DNA of 64,000 nucleotides, taken from the NCBI GenBank assembly GCA_963831705.1, contig CAWHRE010000010.1:186001-250000 (forward strand). Reading direction: 5' to 3'. Below are positions 45,853-54,791 of this stretch, in pieces (positions within the stretch are counted from its first letter, which is position 1; every line of letters starts with the position of its first letter). The stretch is from DASQPR01 sp963831705. Its GTDB lineage: Bacteria > Actinomycetota > Actinomycetes > Mycobacteriales > Micromonosporaceae. The position numbers and the translations under genes were made by a program. The notes below the pieces were generated by a model, which worked only from the letters and a program-made list of their open reading frames with translations, searched no databases and had not been told where the DNA came from.

Positions 45853-48311
45853 ACCAGCGGCGCCATCTGACCGTCATCGCGGCGGTCGCCACGCTGATGA
45901 GCGCGTTGCCGCTCGAAGCGCTGTTCCAGGAGTGGACCTGGATCTTCCAGTGCGCCGTGATCATCGCGATCATCTGCGCTGCATCGATCGGCGGCCGGGC
46001 GCTTCGTGCGCCGGTCTGGGCGCAGCCCCTGATCGGCATGGTCGCACTCGTCATCGGTCTCACGTGGGTACATGCCGGTACCGGGCACGCGTTCGGTGGC
46101 CTGATCCCGGACGAGGACACGTTCCGCTACTTCGGCCATCTGATCGATGGCGCCGGCAACGACATCACCCAGATGTCGATCCCGGTCACCGATACGCCCA
46201 ACCTGCTGTTCCTCACGTCGGCCGGGGTCGGTGCCTGCGCCGTACTGGTCGATCTGCTCGCGGTCGGCCTGCGCAAGCCGGCGCTCGCGGGCCTGCCGAT
46301 GCTCGCGATCTATACGGTGCCGATCCAGATCAACCGCACCGGCATCTCGTTCGTTCCGTTCGCGATCGGAGCCTGTGGATTCCTGTGGCTGCTGATTTCG
46401 GACAGCATCGATCGGGTCCGCCTGTTCGGACGCAGGTTCACCGGCGACGGCCGAGGCGTCGATGCCTGGGAGACGTCCCCGCTCTCGTCGATTGGCCGCC
46501 GGATCGCGGTGATCGGCGTCGTGCTCGCGATCGCGGTACCGGTCATCCTGCCGAGCATCGGCGACGGCCTCTTCGGCATCGGCGGTGGAGCGGGCAACGG
46601 CGACGGTACGGGTGCGTGCCACGGCACGTGCCCGCACAGCAACGAGGTCGACCTGTTCGCGGATCTTCGAGGCCACCTGAGCAACGGCAAGCCGACGGAT
46701 GAAATCCAGGTCACCACGACGGACAAATCGCCGTATTACATGCGGTATGCGGTCGCCGGAAATCTGGAGAAGGACGGCTTCCACGAGACGGTCCCGGACG
46801 GGAGCACCCCGCAGGGCACGCCCCCGGCGTCGGTCGGTTCGTCGTACACGCCGTACAGGGCGACCGTGAAGGTTCAGGCGTTCTCGAACACGTTCCTGCC
46901 GGATTACTACGACACGCTGTACGCAAGCCTCGCCGGCGTATCGAGTGCCTGGCATTACAACGACGACACGATGGCGATCTACTCGTCGAACACGGCGGCG
47001 CGAGGGGCGAACTACACCTTCGACTTCCAGCGTTTGAACATCCCCGACCCGACCGTGTTGCGGGGTGTACCTCGGTTGCCCGGCAGCGACCCGATCAATG
47101 TGAAGTATGCGAGCGTGCCGCAACAGATCCCGGCCGTGGTCGACTGGGTCTCGAAGTACTCCGGCAGCGCGACGAACGAGTACGACACCGTGATCGATCT
47201 GTACGACAGCCTCGGGACGAAGCACGGGTTCTCCTACCAGCTGGAGACGTCGTCCGGGACGACGGGCTCCGACATCGGTGACTTCCTGCAGCAGAAGAAG
47301 GGTTTCTGCGTCCAGTACGCGGCGACGTTGGCCTGGCTCGTTCGGGAGCGTGGCTACCCGGCTCGGGTCGCATTCGGCTTCACCCGCGGCGTACTCGCCG
47401 GGCCGGACACGTACCAAATGACCGACCATGATCTGCACGCGTGGACCGAGGTCTACTTCTCCGGGTACGGCTGGCTGCCGTTCGACGCGACGCCCGGCGG
47501 CAACATCCCCGGTTCGGTGCAGACGACGTGGGCACCGGGGCCGGACACCGTCGCCAACCCGGGTGTCAGCACCGCTCCACGGCCGTCCGGCTCGGCCGCG
47601 AGCGGCGGGGCCGGTGTTACCGGGCCGCGACCGGACCGCTCCACGCCTGGTGGCGAAGTCCTCGGCGGCGGATCCGGCCACGGATTCCCGACGTGGGGGT
47701 GGGCGCTGCTGGCAGCCCTGTTGGTCGTCGTTCTCGCGGTGGCGAGTCCCCTGGTATCACGGCGGCTCGCTCGGAGGCGGCGGTCGGCGATCGATCATCG
47801 ATTCGCCGGGCCGGCGATCGGCGAACTGGCCGTCGTCGTCGACGATGCGACCGACATCGAATCCAGGCGACGGCGCGCGCATACGGCCTGGGACGAGTTC
47901 ATGGATACGCTGGTCGATTTCGACGTGGCGATCGACGCGGCGGAAACGCCACGGGCTACCGCCGCCCGTATCGTCGCGACGACCGAACTCACCTCGGATG
48001 CGGCGCGCGGAGTCGAGACGATCGGTGCGTCCGAGCAGCAGGCCCGGTACGCGCGAGTGCCGGACCCGGCCGACGACCTCGATGGTGAGTTGCGCCGGTT
48101 CCGCCGGGAACTCGCCATGAACGTGCCGTTCAGCACGCGTCTTCGTGCGGAGCTGTTCCCGCCCTCGGTCACGAACCGCTGGCGTGCAACGGCCGCCAAC
48201 CGGGCAGCGGTGATCAGCTCGGCCGTACAGGCGACCCGGGAACGGGTGGTCGGTGCGCTGAACCTGCGGTGGCTGTCGCCGCGACGGCTACTGGCCGGTC
48301 GGGCTAGATAA
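45849..48311 (+). CDS. Transglutaminase-like membrane protein (TgpA type)
   Basis: 820 residues. Five or six membrane helices fill about residues 1-240, followed by an extracytoplasmic region and a transglutaminase core with Cys487 (QKKGFCVQYAATLAWLVRE), His530 (HDLHAWTEVYF) and Asp546 (PFDATPGGN). A Pro/Ser linker, another membrane helix (about 615-637) and a cytoplasmic DUF4129-like tail follow. The third gene of the MoxR-DUF58 operon; the substrate is unknown. A strong hairpin follows the stop. Confidence 0.93.
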   Translation: MNQRRHLTVIAAVATLMSALPLEALFQEWTWIFQCAVIIAIICAASIGGRALRAPVWAQPLIGMVALVIGLTWVHAGTGHAFGGLIPDEDTFRYFGHLIDGAGNDITQMSIPVTDTPNLLFLTSAGVGACAVLVDLLAVGLRKPALAGLPMLAIYTVPIQINRTGISFVPFAIGACGFLWLLISDSIDRVRLFGRRFTGDGRGVDAWETSPLSSIGRRIAVIGVVLAIAVPVILPSIGDGLFGIGGGAGNGDGTGACHGTCPHSNEVDLFADLRGHLSNGKPTDEIQVTTTDKSPYYMRYAVAGNLEKDGFHETVPDGSTPQGTPPASVGSSYTPYRATVKVQAFSNTFLPDYYDTLYASLAGVSSAWHYNDDTMAIYSSNTAARGANYTFDFQRLNIPDPTVLRGVPRLPGSDPINVKYASVPQQIPAVVDWVSKYSGSATNEYDTVIDLYDSLGTKHGFSYQLETSSGTTGSDIGDFLQQKKGFCVQYAATLAWLVRERGYPARVAFGFTRGVLAGPDTYQMTDHDLHAWTEVYFSGYGWLPFDATPGGNIPGSVQTTWAPGPDTVANPGVSTAPRPSGSAASGGAGVTGPRPDRSTPGGEVLGGGSGHGFPTWGWALLAALLVVVLAVASPLVSRRLARRRRSAIDHRFAGPAIGELAVVVDDATDIESRRRRAHTAWDEFMDTLVDFDVAIDAAETPRATAARIVATTELTSDAARGVETIGASEQQARYARVPDPADDLDGELRRFRRELAMNVPFSTRLRAELFPPSVTNRWRATAANRAAVISSAVQATRERVVGALNLRWLSPRRLLAGRAR

Positions 48312-48313
48312 GC

Positions 48314-48353
48314 ACTTATGGGAGGGGCCCGAACCGCGGCCCCTCCCATAAGT
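48314..48353. terminator. Bidirectional terminator hairpin between convergent genes
   Basis: Perfect 16-bp arms, ACTTATGGGAGGGGCC (48314-48329) and GGCCCCTCCCATAAGT (48338-48353), with an 8-nt loop, placed between convergent stops at 48311 and 48368. A very stable GC-rich stem with AT-rich base, suited to terminate in both directions. Confidence 0.8.
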
Positions 48354-48367
48354 CTTGCTCCGCAGAA

Positions 48368-48751
48368 CTACTGGTTTTCTGGCCGGCTTCGCCAGCGGTC
48401 TTCGAGGCGATCAATCACCGATAACCGCCGGGGCCGTGTCGACCGGCTCGCCGTCCCGCCGACGGACTTCAGCGTGCCTCCGCTGCGTGCACGCCGCACC
48501 GACTGGACGCCGAACAGCATCGCGCCGAACGTCACCACGAAGCCGATCACGCTGATCACCAGTACGCGACTGATCGGGCCGGCAATCACCATGGCAAATC
48601 CGACAATGCCAATTAAAATCGCCAATATGACGCGGCGGCGCGTATGGAATCGCGGATCTGTCGCGCGCACCGCAGATGCAAACTTGGGGTCTTTGGCCAA
48701 CGACTGTTCGATTTGATCGAATAGGCGCTGCTCGTGCTCAGAGAGCGGCAC
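48368..48751 (-). CDS. DUF3040-family small membrane protein
   Basis: 127 residues from GTG 48751, with GGGGAGGAG 4 nt upstream. PLSEHEQRLFDQIEQSLAKDP is the diagnostic DUF3040 start; two membrane helices follow (about 45-64 and 68-87) and then a basic tail. In actinobacteria this gene commonly sits near dinB and mraZ; only dinB is seen here. Function unknown. The 250 bp upstream (48752-49000) show no gene. Confidence 0.92.
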   Translation of the reverse strand: MPLSEHEQRLFDQIEQSLAKDPKFASAVRATDPRFHTRRRVILAILIGIVGFAMVIAGPISRVLVISVIGFVVTFGAMLFGVQSVRRARSGGTLKSVGGTASRSTRPRRLSVIDRLEDRWRSRPENQ

Positions 48752-49000
48752 GGTACTCCTCCCCGGTCCCAACAGGGTCGTTCTTGATGTGTCACCCACA
48801 CCAGGGCCGACGCGACCGCGACAGCCAGGCGGCTGCTTAAGGTCAGTCTACGAGCGCCACACCGGGTCGCAAAGCCGTACGACCGGCTCGACACCACGAA
48901 TTTTGCACCATGCCGTCCCGATCGACCAGTCCGCCTCGCGAGCTGGGCAATTGGGCGACCGAGTAAGCCACGATCGACCGAGCGAGCCTGACCGAACGAG

Positions 49001-50353
49001 TCAGTCGGATCCTTCGACGACGCTGCTCGGACGCCATGGTCCCCGCATTTGCGACCAATCCACGCGCTCCGGGTCGCCCTCCCGCGGCACGTGCCCGGTC
49101 CGGTCGCTGCCCAGCAGGCTGGCCGGGCGGATCGCGGCGGTCCCGAACCGGGCGACCGCCGCGTCGGCAGCCCGCTCCAACTCGGCCCAGCCATGTTCGC
49201 GCTCGCCGAGCACGGGCTGCCGAGCCAGGCCGGACGCGGCCACCAGACCTTCCGCCCGTACGCCGAGTAGCCGGATCCGGTCACTGATCCGCCCGCTGCT
49301 TCGGTCCGCCGGCTCGAGCACGTCGAACAGCTCGGTGGCGGTCGCGAAGATGTCCCGGCTGACGTCGGTGGCGCCCGCGAGCGTGCGGGACCGATGAAGC
49401 GTCCGAAAATCGGTAAGCCGGACCTTGATCGCGATCGTACGAGCGGCGAGACCGCCCGCCCGCAACCGGGACGCCACGCGATTGGACAGCGCAAGCAGCG
49501 TCCTGCGGAGCGCGACGATGTCGTCGACATCCACGTCGTACGTCGTCTCGTTGCTGATCGACTTCTCCACGTGCTCGCTCACGACCGAACGTGGATCGTC
49601 TCCGTTCGCGAGCGCATGCAGGTGCCGTGCGGATGACTCGCCGACTCCGGACCGGAGCAACCCGATCGGCGCCGATCCAAGGTCGCCGATCGTACGCAGG
49701 CCGAGCTTGCGCAGCACTTCGGCGGTCCGGTCGCCGACGCCCCAGAGCGCCTCGACCGGCAGCGGCCGGAGATAGTCCAGCACCCGATCGGCCGGGATCA
49801 CCGCCATGCCGTCCGGCTTCGCCCGCGCCGACGCCAGCTTCGCCACGAACTTCGTCGAGGCCACGCCGACCGAGCAGGTCAGTAGCTGGTCCTCGTAAAC
49901 CCGGGCGCGGATCAGCGCGCCGATTGCGGCTGGACGGCCGAGAAGTCGTCGAGCGCCGGCCACGTCCAGGAACGCCTCATCCATCGAGATCGGCTCGACC
50001 AGCGGCGTGACTTGGCGGAAGATCCGCATCACCGCTTCGGATGCCGCCGCGTACTCGCTGAAGTCCGGCGGCAGGAAGATCGCGCTCGGGCACAGACGCT
50101 TCGCGACCGCCCCAGGCATCGCGCTCCGTACGCCGAACGCGCGTGCCTCGTAGCTCGCCGAACTGACCACGCCACGCGGCCCCGCGCCACCGACGATTAC
50201 CGGCTTCCCGGCGAGTTCGGGGCGCCGGCGGATTTCCACCGACGCGTAGAACGCATCCATGTCGACGTGGAGAAACGTGGCACCGGTGTCGTCCGCGCCC
50301 GGCCCGAACTCGCCGGACATGTCGTGCTTCGGAATCTGCCCGCTGCGCCCCAC
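49001..50353 (-). CDS. dinB: DNA polymerase IV (Y-family)
   Basis: 450 residues from GTG 50353; ATG 50320 (MSGEFGPGADD) is an alternative. The metal-binding motifs are FLHVDMDAFYASVE and SMDEAFLDVAG; the steric-gate region is family-like, with SASYEARAFGVRSAMPG and GVASTKFVAKLASARAKPDG. The little-finger domain follows (ISNETTYDVDVDD). The C-terminus is extended by about 90 residues and does not end in a clear beta-clamp motif. It would carry out error-prone lesion bypass. Confidence 0.92.
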   Translation of the reverse strand: MGRSGQIPKHDMSGEFGPGADDTGATFLHVDMDAFYASVEIRRRPELAGKPVIVGGAGPRGVVSSASYEARAFGVRSAMPGAVAKRLCPSAIFLPPDFSEYAAASEAVMRIFRQVTPLVEPISMDEAFLDVAGARRLLGRPAAIGALIRARVYEDQLLTCSVGVASTKFVAKLASARAKPDGMAVIPADRVLDYLRPLPVEALWGVGDRTAEVLRKLGLRTIGDLGSAPIGLLRSGVGESSARHLHALANGDDPRSVVSEHVEKSISNETTYDVDVDDIVALRRTLLALSNRVASRLRAGGLAARTIAIKVRLTDFRTLHRSRTLAGATDVSRDIFATATELFDVLEPADRSSGRISDRIRLLGVRAEGLVAASGLARQPVLGEREHGWAELERAADAAVARFGTAAIRPASLLGSDRTGHVPREGDPERVDWSQMRGPWRPSSVVEGSD

Positions 50354-50386
50354 ATGCCTGAGGCTAGCCCGCAGGTACGACAAGAC

Positions 50387-51571
50387 CTACCAACGCAGCG
50401 TGATCAGCGGGATTTCCATTTCGACCGCGGTCAACGATCCGTGCATGCCGACCATCGCCATCTCGTGCGGCTCGATCCGCGACATCATGATCGCGTGCCG
50501 ATCGCGGCAAATCACCACGACGTCGCCGAGCCGCTCTCGATTCGTCGGCGTGACCTCGCCATACCACCCGGTCGCCACGGCTTCGTCCCGTGTCATCACG
50601 ACCGCGGCAGCGCCGAGCACACCGCGCCATGCGGCAACGACGTCGTCCACCCTCCGCGGATCCGCGGGATCACCGACGCGCCGGGTGTGCAGGTACCGGA
50701 CCCGGGGTTCACCGGCGACGATCTCGACCCCGGCCCGGAGGCGAGGATCAGTATCAAGATCAAAACGATCGTCCACCGGTACGGTCAACTGCCCGTGATC
50801 GGCGGTCACGAACAGCGCCGCGTCCCCGGGCAGCCTGGCCGCCAGCCGGGCCAGCAGTCGCTCCAGCCGGCGGATCTCGTCCAGCCACTCGTCCGACCCG
50901 GGACCGTGGGCGTGCCCGGCACGGTCCACGTCCGCGTGGTACCCGTACACGAGCGTCGGGCCGGACGGCTCGGTCAGCGCATCGATCATCGTGTCGGCCA
51001 GCGTTTCGATGCCGTCGCCGCCGATGTACCGCGCGCCCCGGTACGCCGAGTCGGTCAAACCGCTGCCCGCGAACGCGGCGTTCGACACGACCCGGGTCGC
51101 GACGCCGGCCGCGTTCGCGATTTCGAACATCGTCGGCATGGGCTGCCAGATCGAGGGCGGCGGATGGTCTCGCCACTGCACGTGATTCAACACCCGATTC
51201 TCACCCGGTACGCGCAGCGTGAACCCGAGGATCCCGTGCATACCCGGCGGCAGACCGGTGCCGATGCCGACCAGGCTGGTCGGCGTCGTGGACGGGAATC
51301 CGGTGGTCAGCCGCTCGACCGACCCGAACCGGCCGGATCGCAGGTCGGCCAGCGTGGGCGACACCGTTGCCGCCGCTTCCAGCTGATGAAAACCGAGGCC
51401 ATCGACGAGCAGGACGACCGCTCGGCGCAGCCCGTCATGGCGAGTGGCGAATCCGAACGGATCGCCCACCCCGGGTATGCCGAGCGCCGCCAGCACGCTG
51501 GGCAGCAGATCGATGCCGCTGGCCTCGCCGTAGCGTGGGTGAACCGGGAATCGCAGCAACGGATCCGCCAT
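50387..51571 (-). CDS. Alkaline-phosphatase-superfamily hydrolase (nucleotide pyrophosphatase/PglZ-like)
   Basis: 394 residues from ATG 51571. The core metal-binding AP-superfamily motifs are visible: VVLLVDGLGF (first Asp), the nucleophile Thr/Ser in TGFPSTTPTSLVGIGTGLPPGMHGILG, HADVDRAGHAHGP, and ALFVTADHGQ (Asp-His). No signal peptide, so it acts in the cytoplasm, cleaving a phosphodiester or pyrophosphate bond; the substrate is unknown. It is a standard neighbour of dinB in actinobacteria. It lies 8 bp downstream of the methyltransferase gene. Confidence 0.88.
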   Translation of the reverse strand: MADPLLRFPVHPRYGEASGIDLLPSVLAALGIPGVGDPFGFATRHDGLRRAVVLLVDGLGFHQLEAAATVSPTLADLRSGRFGSVERLTTGFPSTTPTSLVGIGTGLPPGMHGILGFTLRVPGENRVLNHVQWRDHPPPSIWQPMPTMFEIANAAGVATRVVSNAAFAGSGLTDSAYRGARYIGGDGIETLADTMIDALTEPSGPTLVYGYHADVDRAGHAHGPGSDEWLDEIRRLERLLARLAARLPGDAALFVTADHGQLTVPVDDRFDLDTDPRLRAGVEIVAGEPRVRYLHTRRVGDPADPRRVDDVVAAWRGVLGAAAVVMTRDEAVATGWYGEVTPTNRERLGDVVVICRDRHAIMMSRIEPHEMAMVGMHGSLTAVEMEIPLITLRW

Positions 51572-51579
51572 CTTGGGGG

Positions 51580-52290
51580 CTACCGCGGGACCCGGGCGAG
51601 GATGTGGAGTTGGGTGGCGATGTCGCGGAACGGTGGCAGCGCTGCGGTGGCGAGTTCGAACTCCAGAATGCCGGCCGGATCGGCGTCGGCCAGCGCGCCG
51701 GGCATGAGGTCGACCGCAACGCGTACCCCGGTCACGCCTTCGATCTTGAAGCCGGCGGAGCGCACCAGGGCGACGGCGCTCTCGGTGTCGAAACGCAGTC
51801 CCTCCGAGAGCATCTCGGTGGCGGTACGGGCCTGACCGGCCAGGACGCGAGCGAGTACGGCACCGACCCGATTCGCGACCACGATGCTCGCGATGCCGCC
51901 CGGTCGCAGCGTGGCGTCGATCGCCGCCATCACCGCGGCCGGATCGTCGACCTCTTCGAGCACGCTGTGGCACAGCACGATGTCGGACGTACCGGGGGCG
52001 ACGAGCGCGCCGAGTTGGTCGCCGTCGCCCTGAATCGCCGTGATCCGGTCGGCGACACCGGCATCGGCCGCCCGCCGGGCGAGACCGGCGAGCGCGTCCG
52101 CGCTGGCGTCGATCACCGTGACCGAGTGGCCGTCCTCGGCGAAGGGCACGGCGAACCCGCCGGTGCCACCGCCGACGTCAACCACGTTGAGCTTCTCTCC
52201 GGCTCGCCGGTGGAGTTCTCGCCGGAGCGCAGCCCAGACCACGGCGGTACGAGCGGACGGCGGCGGAGCTCCGGTCAACGTTGATTCCAC
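51580..52290 (-). CDS. Class I SAM-dependent methyltransferase
   Basis: 236 residues from GTG 52290. The SAM-binding glycine loop VVDVGGGTGGFAV, acidic loop VTVIDASADAL and ITAIQGDGDQL, and motif IV DIVLCHSVLEEVDDP are clear. The substrate is unknown; gene order with dinB and the phosphatase-like gene is common in actinobacteria. A 16-bp gap separates it from the upstream GGDEF-EAL gene. Confidence 0.88.
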   Translation of the reverse strand: MESTLTGAPPPSARTAVVWAALRRELHRRAGEKLNVVDVGGGTGGFAVPFAEDGHSVTVIDASADALAGLARRAADAGVADRITAIQGDGDQLGALVAPGTSDIVLCHSVLEEVDDPAAVMAAIDATLRPGGIASIVVANRVGAVLARVLAGQARTATEMLSEGLRFDTESAVALVRSAGFKIEGVTGVRVAVDLMPGALADADPAGILEFELATAALPPFRDIATQLHILARVPR

Positions 52291-52306
52291 CCGGGCAGCG
52301 TATTCC

Positions 52307-54547
52307 TTAGCTCCCGGCGGCGGGCGATTCGCCCCGCGAACGATCCTGCTCCGGCTGCCGTGGCCGCGGAACGACCGGACCGTTCACCACCAGCGCCTCC
52401 AGATGCTCGGCGGGTACCGGCCAGCCGAACATCTCGCCCTGAACCAGTACGCAACCGGCCTCCTCGACGACGGCGCGCTGCTCCTCGCTGGCGACCCCCT
52501 CGGCGATGACATCGAGCCCGAGCCGCTGCCCGAGCCGTACGACGACGTCGGCCAGTGGTCCCGCCTCCCGTACGCTGTCGTCGGCGGACGGTGCCACGAT
52601 CGACGAGTCCACCTTGAGGATGTCCACCGGGATCCGGCGGAGCTGGCCCAGCGACGAGTATCCGGCGCCGAAGTCGTCCAAGGCGATCCGCAGGCCCGCG
52701 TCCCGCAACTCGGCAAGCGTCGTGATCAGTACGTCGATGTCGATGGCCACCGCATGTTCGGTCACCTCGAGGACAAGCCGGTTCGCCGGTACGTGGTGGG
52801 CGCGGATCAGGCTTGCGACCTGCTCGACGTAGTCCGGCCGATGCAACTCGCGAACGGAGACGTTGACCGACAACCACAGCGTGTGCCCATCAACGATCCA
52901 CCGGGACAGCTGGCGGCAGGCCTCGGTCATCACCCACCGTCCGATGTCGTCAATCAGCCCGGAACCCTCCGCAATCGGGATGAATTCGGCGGGCGACACC
53001 GGCCCGAGTTCGTCGCTATGCCAGCGCAGCAGCGCCTCGGCACCGACGACGAGGCCGGATGGCAACGCGACCACCGGCTGGTACAGCAGAGACAACTCGT
53101 TTCGCTCGATCGCGCCGCGCAGCGAGGACTCGACCGAATTACGGCGGCGCAGCCACTTCACGAATGCCTCGGCGTACCCCTCGACCCGATCCTTACCGCG
53201 CAGCTTCGCGAACCGCAGCGCGACGTCCGCGTTACGCATGAGTTCCGGTACGTCGGCCGCGCCATCGGTCACGGCCAGACCGATGCTCGCCGAGAGATAG
53301 ACGATTGATTCACCGATCTCATACGACCTGGCGAGCACCGCACGCAACCGGGCCGCAGCACGTTCCGCCTCGTCCGGACGCAACCAAAGGACGACAGCGA
53401 ACTCGTCACCGCCGAGTCGTGCCGCGATGTCGTTCGGCCGCAGATTGGTCCGCAGGCGGTGCGCGACCTCGACCAGCACCGCATCGCCGACGTCGTGTCC
53501 CCGAAGATCGTTGATGTTCTTGAATCCGTCCAGGTCGATGGCGAGCACGACGCTCGGCGGTCCGCCGATCACCTGCTCGTGCAGCGCCTGTACGAACGAC
53601 CGGCGGTTCGCCAGGTCGGTGAGCGGATCGGTGTGCGCGAGTGCCCGGTAGAGCCGTTGCCGCCGTTCCGACTCGACCGCGTACGCCCGGACGTCCCGCA
53701 TCGCGAGCGTCTGCCGGAGTCCGAGCGATGCACCGATCGCGGCCGCGATCAGAATGCCGGTGTTGTCCGCGTGCCGGTAGAGCCCGAGCTGGACCAGGCA
53801 GGCAACGATCGCAACCGACACCGGCACCCACGCGATGAGTGTGCCGGTCGACATCTCGCGAACGATCCGGGCCGGCGCGGTGGGCGGCGGGCGGAAAATC
53901 CGTGCCGATGTCGCGATGAGCGCGACCGCGTACAGCCCTGCCGCCAGCACAATCAGCTCGGCGTCGCCGTATCCGGCCGTGACCAGGAGCAGCGTTCCGC
54001 CGGCCATCGCGGAAAGGATCGCCAGCGCCAGTGATCCGGCGCCGCTTCGCCGCATGCGCCAGGTCGCCGCGGCGCCGATGCAGATCGCGATCGCACTCGG
54101 CGCCAGCACCAGCAGCCCGACGTCCTTGCCGAAGCTGGAGACCGGCCCGCCGACGTAGTGCACGGGTCGCGGCGAGATCAGCAATACCCACAGGACGTAG
54201 AGCGAGCAGGACGCGATCACCGCGCCCTCGACCGTGCGCCGAAGTGCGGCACCGGGCCCGTCGATGTGCTGGGCGAGCCGTAGACCGCCGCCCAGCAGTA
54301 CGAGCGTCTGAAACGAAAATCCGACGGCGAGCGGGATGAGGTGGATCCGGCCGCCCGTACCCGTGTCAACGGCACTGACCGCGAGGCCGAGTGCGGCCGC
54401 GAGGAACCCCATCGCCAGGACGCGATATCCGGAACGGGTTTCGGCGGAGGACCGCAGCAACGACGCGCGCACGGTCATCGCCGAGGCGACGACGCCAAGA
54501 CCGGCGTCGAGCACCGCGCCGACGAGGAGGGCTGCTGCGGGTGTCAC
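52307..54547 (-). CDS. GGDEF-EAL protein: diguanylate cyclase / c-di-GMP phosphodiesterase
   Basis: 746 residues from GTG 54547. An N-terminal sensor region holds about eight membrane helices (residues 1-300). The GGDEF domain is complete (RLGGDEFAVVL) with an inhibitory I-site RPND five residues before it. The EAL domain has EALLRW, NVSVREL, EVTEHAV, ALDDFGAGYSSLGQLRRIPVDILKVD and IAEGVASEEQ, so both activities could be retained. In actinomycetes c-di-GMP controls development through BldD; a link here is inference. Confidence 0.94.
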   Translation of the reverse strand: MTPAAALLVGAVLDAGLGVVASAMTVRASLLRSSAETRSGYRVLAMGFLAAALGLAVSAVDTGTGGRIHLIPLAVGFSFQTLVLLGGGLRLAQHIDGPGAALRRTVEGAVIASCSLYVLWVLLISPRPVHYVGGPVSSFGKDVGLLVLAPSAIAICIGAAATWRMRRSGAGSLALAILSAMAGGTLLLVTAGYGDAELIVLAAGLYAVALIATSARIFRPPPTAPARIVREMSTGTLIAWVPVSVAIVACLVQLGLYRHADNTGILIAAAIGASLGLRQTLAMRDVRAYAVESERRQRLYRALAHTDPLTDLANRRSFVQALHEQVIGGPPSVVLAIDLDGFKNINDLRGHDVGDAVLVEVAHRLRTNLRPNDIAARLGGDEFAVVLWLRPDEAERAAARLRAVLARSYEIGESIVYLSASIGLAVTDGAADVPELMRNADVALRFAKLRGKDRVEGYAEAFVKWLRRRNSVESSLRGAIERNELSLLYQPVVALPSGLVVGAEALLRWHSDELGPVSPAEFIPIAEGSGLIDDIGRWVMTEACRQLSRWIVDGHTLWLSVNVSVRELHRPDYVEQVASLIRAHHVPANRLVLEVTEHAVAIDIDVLITTLAELRDAGLRIALDDFGAGYSSLGQLRRIPVDILKVDSSIVAPSADDSVREAGPLADVVVRLGQRLGLDVIAEGVASEEQRAVVEEAGCVLVQGEMFGWPVPAEHLEALVVNGPVVPRPRQPEQDRSRGESPAAGS

Positions 54548-54791
54548 ACCACCAGTGTGCGCGATCAACCGTTCGGTCGGGAGAACTGCGGATACGTGAT
54601 AACGCGACAGTCAGACTTGCGTCGGCGGTTCGGCCATGAAAGATGCCGCAGGTCGGGGCAAATGCTCGTTACCGCAGAGAAACATGCCAATGTGCCATAT
54701 GCAAGAACGGATTGTGTCAGTAACATCCGCGAAGGCCGACGCAACCCTCACCGTAATTTCAGTCGCAATCCCAGCCACGGGTGGTAACCCA